25,922 bases of DNA from NCBI GenBank assembly GCA_039029195.1, contig JBCCGR010000059.1:1-25922 (forward strand), in the 5' to 3' direction. The notes beneath the pieces were generated by a model that saw only the letters and a list, made by a program, of their open reading frames with translations, was not told the DNA's origin and ran no database searches. Origin of the DNA: JBCCGR01 sp039029195 (GTDB lineage Bacteria > Pseudomonadota > Alphaproteobacteria > Rhizobiales > Rhizobiaceae). The translations under genes were made by a program, and so were the position numbers. Below, one piece after another: positions 21,219 to 25,922 of the stretch. How positions within the stretch are numbered: position 1 is the stretch's first letter; each line of letters opens with the position of its first letter.

Positions 21219-22031
21219 TTGAGCGTTCCGCAATCAGACGCGTCGATGGGGCGAGGCGACGATCAGACCGGCGTACCGGCCGTGGAGGTCGACAGTCTGC
21301 ACAAATCCTTTGGTGAGCTTGATGTGCTCAAAGGCGTTTCCATGTCGGCCCGCGACGGCGATGTCGTGTCGATCATTGGCGCCAGCGGTTCCGGAAAGAG
21401 CACGTTTTTGAGGTGCATCAACTTGCTTGAACTGCCGTCAAAGGGCGAAATCAAAATTGCCGGCGAACCTATCCTGTTCAAGCCGGTTCGCCATGGCATC
21501 GTGCCCGCCGACAAGAAGCAGGTGCAGCGTATCAGATCGCGCATCGGCATGGTGTTTCAAAGCTTCAATCTCTGGGCCCACATGACGATCCTGCAAAACG
21601 TCATCGAAGGCCCGGTGCACGTTCTCAAAACATCCAAGCAGGAAGCAACCGAACGGGCGGAGCGCATTCTCAACCGCGTCGGCCTTTGGGAAAAGCGGGA
21701 CTCCTACCCGGCATTCCTGTCCGGTGGACAGCAGCAACGGGCAGCAATCGCCCGGGCGCTGGCCATGGAACCCGATGTCATGCTGTTCGACGAGCCGACA
21801 TCAGCACTGGATCCTGAACTTGTGGGCGAGGTGCTGAAGGTCATTCGCACCCTCGCCGAAGAAGGCCGCACCATGATCATGGTGACCCATGAAATGAAGT
21901 TTGCCCGCGATGTTTCCAGCGAGGTGATCTATCTTCACGAGGGCCAGGTTGAAGAACGCGGCCCCCCTCAAAAACTTTTCTACGAGCCCGACAGCGACCG
22001 TTGCCGGGCATTCGTCAGTTCCATTCACTGA
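21219..22031 (+). CDS. Polar amino acid ABC transporter ATP-binding protein
   Basis: ATPase of a histidine/arginine-type importer (HisP/ArtP-like), 270 residues. Walker A GASGSGKST (54-62), Q-loop region GMVFQSFNLW, signature LSGGQQQRAAIARAL, Walker B VMLFDEPTSALDP and the switch histidine in MVTHEMKFA are all intact. The best start is TTG at 21219, because GAGGG (21208-21212) lies 6 nt upstream; the ATG at 21246 has none. First gene of an operon with binding protein, two permeases and a dimethylargininase-type enzyme. About 124 nt separate it from the divergent membrane gene; this stretch must hold its promoter. Confidence 0.93.
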   Translation: MSVPQSDASMGRGDDQTGVPAVEVDSLHKSFGELDVLKGVSMSARDGDVVSIIGASGSGKSTFLRCINLLELPSKGEIKIAGEPILFKPVRHGIVPADKKQVQRIRSRIGMVFQSFNLWAHMTILQNVIEGPVHVLKTSKQEATERAERILNRVGLWEKRDSYPAFLSGGQQQRAAIARALAMEPDVMLFDEPTSALDPELVGEVLKVIRTLAEEGRTMIMVTHEMKFARDVSSEVIYLHEGQVEERGPPQKLFYEPDSDRCRAFVSSIH

Positions 22032-22074
22032 CGAAAAATCAAACCTGATTTAAATCTCAAAGGGAGTAACCAAC

Positions 22075-22845
22075 ATGAAAAAACTCATCTCAACCTTGGC
22101 AGGTGCCGCCGTCGCGCTTGGCCTTTCGCTCAGTGCTGCAAGTGCTGATCTCAAGCTTGGCCTTGATTCATCCCCCTACCCGCCATTTGCCGATAAAGAC
22201 GCCAGCGGCAAGCAGATCGGTTTTGAAATCGAGCTCGGCGAAGCCATTTGCGCGGCCATGGGTGAAAAGTGCGTTTGGACGCCGATTGCCTGGGACGGCA
22301 TCATTCCGGCTTTGAACGCTGGCAAGATTGACGCAATCTTTGCCTCCATGTCGATCACTGAGAAGCGCAAGAAGGTCATCAACTTCTCCGACAAATATTA
22401 CAACACACCTGCCGCGATGGTCACCAAGAAGGGCGCCGGAATTGACGGTTCGCCTGCAAGCGTCAAAGGCAAGATTGTCGGCGTTCAGGTTTCCACCACA
22501 CACGCTGATTACGCCAAGAAGCATTTTGCCGACAGCGCCGCTGAAGTGAAAACCTATCAGGCGTTCGACGAGCACAACAATGATCTGGTCGCCGGTCGTG
22601 TGGACGCTGTGGTTGGCGATTCCCTCGCATTCGCCGAATTCCTGGGCAAGTCCGGTGACTGCTGCGAAATCGCTGCATACCTGAACGACGAAGCCGTGTT
22701 TGGCAAAGGCGTTGGCGTCGGTCTGCGCAAGTCGGACGAGGAACTGTTGAAGAAGTTCAACGCTGCAATCGCCCAAGTTCGTGCCGATGGCACATACGAC
22801 AAGATTGCCAAGAAGTATTTCGACTTCGACATCTACGGCAAGTAA
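22075..22845 (+). CDS. Amino acid ABC transporter substrate-binding protein (lysine/arginine/ornithine type)
   Basis: Periplasmic type-3 binding protein of 256 residues. Signal peptide: MKK, hydrophobic core LAGAAVALGLSLS, cleavage after ASA at about 24. Mature features of the HisJ/ArgT family are visible: SSPYPPFADKDASGKQIGFEIELGE cut here to SSPYPPFADKDASGKQIGFE, then IAWDGIIPALNAGKIDAIFASMSITEKR in which WDGIIPALNAGKIDAI is diagnostic, and DAVVGDSLAF. An AAAGGGAG ribosome site lies 9 nt before the ATG. A hairpin and a repeat element, 330 nt in all, separate it from the permeases. With the downstream dimethylargininase-type enzyme, arginine or N-methylated arginine is a reasonable ligand guess. 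Confidence 0.92.
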   Translation: MKKLISTLAGAAVALGLSLSAASADLKLGLDSSPYPPFADKDASGKQIGFEIELGEAICAAMGEKCVWTPIAWDGIIPALNAGKIDAIFASMSITEKRKKVINFSDKYYNTPAAMVTKKGAGIDGSPASVKGKIVGVQVSTTHADYAKKHFADSAAEVKTYQAFDEHNNDLVAGRVDAVVGDSLAFAEFLGKSGDCCEIAAYLNDEAVFGKGVGVGLRKSDEELLKKFNAAIAQVRADGTYDKIAKKYFDFDIYGK

Positions 22846-22859
22846 GCCGCATTTTGGGT

Positions 22860-22882
22860 TGGCCGGGCTCAGCGCTCGGCCA
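22860..22882 (+). terminator. Hairpin after the binding-protein gene
   Basis: TGGCCGGGC (22860-22868) pairs with GCTCGGCCA (22874-22882), a 9-bp stem with one G-U and a 5-nt loop, 14 nt after the stop codon. No T-run follows, so it is more likely an attenuating or mRNA-protecting hairpin than a full terminator. It would favour binding-protein over permease synthesis. Confidence 0.45.
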
Positions 22883-22940
22883 GTTCGTACCACACCAGAC
22901 CAAATTGCCTTCAATAAGCAACACTCCGACGGTTCTCGCT

Positions 22941-23070
22941 CCACCTCATGGTGAGCCTGTCGAACCACGAGGTGGTCTCCAGCGTTTGTTCAAATCTTGC
23001 GATTCACTTCGTTCAACGCGCGAATTGAAGTGGGGCCGCACCCGATCCTTCGACAAGCTCAGGATGAGGG
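22941..23070. repeat. Dispersed-type palindromic repeat between binding protein and permease
   Basis: CCACCTC (22941-22947) and GAGGTGG (22969-22975) enclose GTGAGCCTGTCGAACCAC. About 75 bp further on, CCTTCGACAAGCTCAGGATG (about 23047-23066) is an imperfect inverted copy of the same TGAGCxTGTCGAA core. Facing copies of this TGAGC-TGTCGAA sequence are a familiar intergenic repeat in alphaproteobacteria. It lies inside the ABC operon, in the 330-nt gap that otherwise shows no gene. Confidence 0.65.
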
Positions 23071-23175
23071 TATGGGGTCGGGATTTTCGGTTGGCAAAGC
23101 AGCAAACAGGTTCGAACTCTGCGCCGTCATTCTGCCCACTGACATTCCGCGCCCAATCCACGGAATCCATCTCCC

Positions 23176-23895
23176 GTGTTTGAAAGCCTTCAGCTCCTTT
23201 GGATCGAAGAACCCGGGCGCGGCCTGTCGCTGCTCAACGGTTTCTATCACACGATCCAGATCGCGGTCGGTGCCTATGCGCTGGGCCTGACACTTGGACT
23301 TTGTGGAGCGCTGGGAAAGATTCACGGCTCTGGCATCACGCGTTGGTTTCTGGAAGCCTACACATTGCTGGTGCGGGCGATACCCGAACTTGTTCTCATT
23401 CTGCTGCTCTATTTTTCGGGCACGGCGGGCCTCAACGCCCTGTTGCTGAGCCTCGGATTTGAGCGTGTCGACATTTCCGGCCTGATGGCAGGCATTCTTG
23501 TTCTTGGTGTCGTTCAGGGCGCTTATTCGACCGAAGTGATCAGAGCCGCCATTCTGGCAGTTCCCAAAGGCGAGCAGGAAGCAGCGCTCGCAATCGGCAT
23601 GTCACGCACCCAGACGCTGTTTCGCATCACTCTGCCTGCGGCCATTCCATTTGCGATCCCCGGCCTTGCCAATCTCTGGCTGATCGTCACCAAGGACACC
23701 GCACTTCTTGCCGTAGTCGGCTTCTTTGAACTGGCAACGGAAACAAAGGCGGCGGCGGGCAGCACGCGCGCCTACTTCACCTTTTATATGGCGGCGGCGA
23801 TGCTGTATTTGAGCCTGACGCTTGTCTCCAACCGGGCTTTCAGTTGGCTCGAGCGCCGCTACACCCGTGGTCGCGCCGGTTCGGGAGCCATGTAG
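23176..23895 (+). CDS. Polar amino acid ABC transporter permease (HisQ/ArtQ-like)
   Basis: Membrane subunit of 239 residues with about five helices. The cytoplasmic EAA loop that contacts the ATPase is clear: AILAVPKGEQEAALAIGMSRTQTLFRITLP trimmed to GEQEAALAIGMSRTQTLF (about 133-150). The start codon is GTG at 23176 with no good ribosome site, which may reflect the repeat inserted just upstream; the N-terminal MFESLQLLW fits the family, so I keep it. The stop abuts the next permease ATG (TAGATG). It pairs with the downstream subunit to form the translocation channel. Confidence 0.9.
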   Translation: MFESLQLLWIEEPGRGLSLLNGFYHTIQIAVGAYALGLTLGLCGALGKIHGSGITRWFLEAYTLLVRAIPELVLILLLYFSGTAGLNALLLSLGFERVDISGLMAGILVLGVVQGAYSTEVIRAAILAVPKGEQEAALAIGMSRTQTLFRITLPAAIPFAIPGLANLWLIVTKDTALLAVVGFFELATETKAAAGSTRAYFTFYMAAAMLYLSLTLVSNRAFSWLERRYTRGRAGSGAM

Positions 23896-24591
23896 ATGGA
23901 CTGGTCGTGGCTCCCTGAATATTGGCCCAAACTCATCTCCGGCCTTTGGCTGACGATTGAGCTATTGCTGATCTGTTCAACGCTTGGGTTCTTCTTCGCT
24001 GTGCTGATTGGTCTGGTGCGGGTTTCCGGGCCGCGCTGGCTGGCAGCCATTGCCACCGGTTTTTGCACCTTCGTGCGCGGCACCCCGCTTCTCATCCAAC
24101 TTTGGCTGATCTACTATGGCGTTGGCGGGCTGTTTCCCTCGATACCGGGCATTCAGGATTCAGTGCTTTGGCCGATATTGCGGGCCGCCTTTCCATATGC
24201 CGTATTCGCCTTCACCGTTTCGGTGGCGGGCTATGTGGGCGAAGTGATGCGCGGTGCATTGGCCGGTGTTCCAAAGGGCGAACTTGAAGCCGCCCGCGCC
24301 ATGGGCATGTCATCTTTCACGGTCCTTTGGCGCATCTGGCTACCACGGGCGGTACAGAACGTCTTCCCCACGCTTGCGGGCGAGATGGTGCTGACACTCA
24401 AGGCCACGCCGCTGGCCGCAACAATCACCGTGCACGAACTCTTCAGCCGCAGCACTGAAGTGCGGCAGGACACGTTTTTGACCTATGAACCCTTGTTGCT
24501 GGTCGCGGGAATTTATATCTGCCTCACGGCTATCATTGTGGTGATTTTCCGCTATCTGGAAAATCGCATTCCAAAAGCAACGCTCGCCTGA
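23896..24591 (+). CDS. Polar amino acid ABC transporter permease (HisM/ArtM-like)
   Basis: Second membrane subunit, 231 residues and about five helices, with the N-terminal family motif FVRGTPLLIQLWLIYYG (about 56-72) and the EAA loop GELEAARAMGMSSFTVLWR (about 125-143). It begins directly after the stop of the first permease and ends 2 nt before the dimethylargininase-type gene, a compact operon implying coordinated production. The late motif LKATPLAATITVHEL is the usual second conserved region of this family. Confidence 0.92.
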   Translation: MDWSWLPEYWPKLISGLWLTIELLLICSTLGFFFAVLIGLVRVSGPRWLAAIATGFCTFVRGTPLLIQLWLIYYGVGGLFPSIPGIQDSVLWPILRAAFPYAVFAFTVSVAGYVGEVMRGALAGVPKGELEAARAMGMSSFTVLWRIWLPRAVQNVFPTLAGEMVLTLKATPLAATITVHELFSRSTEVRQDTFLTYEPLLLVAGIYICLTAIIVVIFRYLENRIPKATLA

Positions 24592-24593
24592 TC

Positions 24594-25385
24594 ATGTCCA
24601 AATCGTTCCGCTTCACACACGCGATCTGCCGCAAACCAAGCCGCTCAATCACTGACGGCTTGCGCGCCATCGACATCGGCACACCTGATCTTGGCGTGTT
24701 TGAACGCCATCACGCTGACTATGTTGAGGCGCTGCAATCGACCGGTGCGCGTGTGACGGTGCTCGACCCGCTGGAAGCGTTCCCGGATGCGGTGTTTGTG
24801 GAAGACACAGCACTCTGCCTGTCGGAGGGCGCAATCATGATGCGGCCCGGCGCTCCATCCCGCCTTGATGAGACGAAATCCATGCGTCCCGCTCTGGAAG
24901 CAATCTATGGCGACGTGCTGCAAATCGAAGCGCCCGGCTTCATCGAGGGCGGCGATATTCTCACCACCGAGTGCGAAATACTGGTTGGCACGTCTGGGCG
25001 CACCAACGCGGCGGGCATTTCCCAGCTAAGCGATCTCGTGGCGCGATGGGGTTGCACGGTCCGTAAGGTGGAAACGCCAAAAGGCGTGCTTCACTTCAAG
25101 ACCGACTGCTCGCTTCTTGATGAAGATACCATATTGGCTACCAAACGCCTCGCCGCGTCAGGCTGTTTCGAGGGCTATCAGGTGATCCACGTGGCGGATG
25201 GCGAGGAAGCGGCGGCAAACTCGATCCGGTTTAACGAACTGGTGCTCCTGCCCGACGGTTTTCCAAAAACTGCTGATCTTCTCGACAAAGCGGGCTTCAA
25301 TGTGCGCGTTGTCTGCAATTCCGAAGCCGCCAAACTTGACGGCGGCATGTCGTGCCTGTCGCTGCGCTTCACTCCGCAGCGTTGA
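24594..25385 (+). CDS. Dimethylarginine dimethylaminohydrolase (DDAH)-like amidinotransferase-family enzyme
   Basis: Predicted cytoplasmic hydrolase that converts N-methylated arginine to citrulline and a methylamine; the family also covers arginine deiminase-like activities. The 263 residues are close to the size of the Pseudomonas DDAH. Catalytic features of the guanidine-modifying superfamily are present: FPDAVFVEDTA (63-73) with Asp71, FIEGGD (116-121) with Glu118, LHFKTDCSLL with His167, and GGMSCLSLRF with the nucleophile Cys254. It is the last gene of the ABC operon, 2 nt after the permease, so import and hydrolysis of one substrate are probably linked. Whether the natural substrate is asymmetric dimethylarginine, monomethylarginine or another guanidine compound is not determined by the sequence. 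Confidence 0.88.
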   Translation: MSKSFRFTHAICRKPSRSITDGLRAIDIGTPDLGVFERHHADYVEALQSTGARVTVLDPLEAFPDAVFVEDTALCLSEGAIMMRPGAPSRLDETKSMRPALEAIYGDVLQIEAPGFIEGGDILTTECEILVGTSGRTNAAGISQLSDLVARWGCTVRKVETPKGVLHFKTDCSLLDEDTILATKRLAASGCFEGYQVIHVADGEEAAANSIRFNELVLLPDGFPKTADLLDKAGFNVRVVCNSEAAKLDGGMSCLSLRFTPQR

Positions 25386-25400
25386 CCCACTGAAGCCATT

Positions 25401-25426
25401 CCTTTTTTGATGGAATCATCAAAAGG
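25401..25426 (+). terminator. Hairpin after the DDAH gene
   Basis: CCTTTTTTGATG (25401-25412) can pair with CATCAAAAGG (25417-25426) with a 2-nt bulge, loop GAAT, 15 nt after the stop. It is AT-rich and lacks a following T-run, so termination is only possible, not clear. Confidence 0.35.
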
Positions 25427-25459
25427 ACAAGGAACTGCTACAGAACATACACTCAACTC

Positions 25460-25553
25460 CGTCATCCCGGTCTTCAGGACCGGGATCCAACGCGTCTTTC
25501 AATTTCTGTGGATTCCGGCAGTACCTTCGACAACTCAGGAGGCCGGAATGACG
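25460..25553. repeat. Intergenic palindromic repeat (GTCATCCCGG ... CCGGAATGAC)
   Basis: The ends GTCAT (25461-25465) and ATGAC (25548-25552) are inverted. Inside lies a perfect 9-bp stem, ATCCCGGTC/GACCGGGAT (25464-25472 and 25478-25486), and a pair TTCCGGC/GCCGGAA. TGTGGATTCCGG and the TTCGACAACTCAGG segment are typical of compound dispersed repeats in alphaproteobacteria. It separates the DDAH operon from the convergent glutathione S-transferase gene. Confidence 0.65.
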
Positions 25554-25589
25554 GTAGCAAGGGGCAAACACCAAGCAAATTTGACTGAG

Positions 25590-25922
25590 CTAGTCGCTCG
25601 TCGCCCAAACAGGATGTTTTTCCATAATACGCTGGAATCGGTCTGAGGCCAGAAAGGCCTCCAGCCAGCGCCGAAGATTGACCCAAGGCTGGACATCGAA
25701 CCACTCGCGGTCCGTGTTGGCAAATTGACGAACAAACGGGGCAATCGCCATATCGGCAAGGCCGGGCCGGGACCCGCCCAGAAAAGGTGCCTCGCCCAGA
25801 CGGGCATCAAGCTTCATCAAAAATTCGCCCCCGGCGGTACGATGCTCTTCCGCAACGGCGCCATCATACCGGGTTGCATATTTGTAGCGGTCGAGATGGT
25901 GCTTGAACGGGCCGTCAGCCTC
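25590..25922 (-). CDS. Glutathione S-transferase-like protein, C-terminal part (cut by window edge)
   Basis: A minus-strand frame open from the right edge of the window to a TAG at 25590-25592, about 110 residues. The readable part, ending GLADMAIAPFVRQFAN then PWVNLRRWLEAFLASDRFQRI, is the all-helical C-terminal domain of glutathione S-transferases; LADMAIAPFVRQFA holds the buried aspartate of the conserved N-capping region. The N-terminal thioredoxin-like domain and start lie beyond the window. The substrate cannot be inferred from this half. Confidence 0.8.
   Translation of the reverse strand, partial: EADGPFKHHLDRYKYATRYDGAVAEEHRTAGGEFLMKLDARLGEAPFLGGSRPGLADMAIAPFVRQFANTDREWFDVQPWVNLRRWLEAFLASDRFQRIMEKHPVWATSD

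Noticed and set aside
1..25922. CRISPR array, phage structural genes or conjugation genes
   Set aside because: No regular short direct repeats with unique spacers and no such proteins are visible; the island has no visible transfer genes in this part.

Overview
This window reads as chromosomal DNA of an alphaproteobacterium, probably a marine Hyphomicrobiales or Rhodobacterales-type heterotroph. The basis is indirect: three solute-binding-protein-dependent uptake systems of different classes (TTT, TRAP-TAXI, polar amino acid ABC), GGAGG-type ribosome sites, occasional TTG and GTG starts, and intergenic palindromic repeats of a kind common in this class. No rRNA, CRISPR array or complete tRNA is present.

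Region 1 (1-13098) looks like the right-hand part of an integrative genomic island. It holds a tripartite tricarboxylate-type transporter (tctC-tctB-tctA), a CoA-acylating aldehyde dehydrogenase and an acyl-CoA ligase (both resembling the sulfoacetate enzymes SauS and SauT). A convergent pair follows: a TauE/SafE-type anion exporter and a large FAD/4Fe-4S 2-hydroxyacid dehydrogenase. A divergent serine-glyoxylate-type aminotransferase comes next. About 0.7 kb with no convincing intact gene leads to a tyrosine-recombinase integrase. Beside the integrase lies the 3' part of a tRNA-Arg(CCG) gene (13051-13098) without its 5' half. This is the expected right attachment site of an element that extends leftward past the window edge. 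The catabolic genes are therefore probably island cargo for a small C2-type acid, best guess a sulfonate such as sulfoacetate. No sulfoacetaldehyde acetyltransferase (xsc) is present in the window.

Region 2 (13347-14479) holds two tandem paralogues with an unusual architecture: a PqqD-like domain (the RiPP recognition fold), then an internal twin-arginine-like export signal ending in AQA-A, then a short six-cysteine tail with C-C-CC-C-C (cystine-knot-like) spacing. The first 127 residues are strongly conserved between the two and the tails are not. This is the most likely undescribed system in the window.

Region 3 (14803-19630) is a MarR-type regulator divergent from a TAXI binding protein, a fused TRAP permease and an alpha/beta hydrolase. 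Two TTGC-N4-GCAA palindromes 32 bp apart lie between regulator and operon and look like its operators. Region 4 (20042-21094, minus strand) is a small two-helix membrane protein abutting a hydroxypyruvate-isomerase-like TIM barrel. Region 5 (21219-25385) is a polar amino acid ABC transporter (ATPase, binding protein, two permeases) ending in a dimethylargininase-type hydrolase, so it probably takes up and degrades arginine or methylated arginines. The window ends in the C-terminal part of a glutathione S-transferase-like gene. Three intergenic repeat elements lie at about 19842-19955, 22941-23070 and 25460-25553, all to the right of the proposed island.
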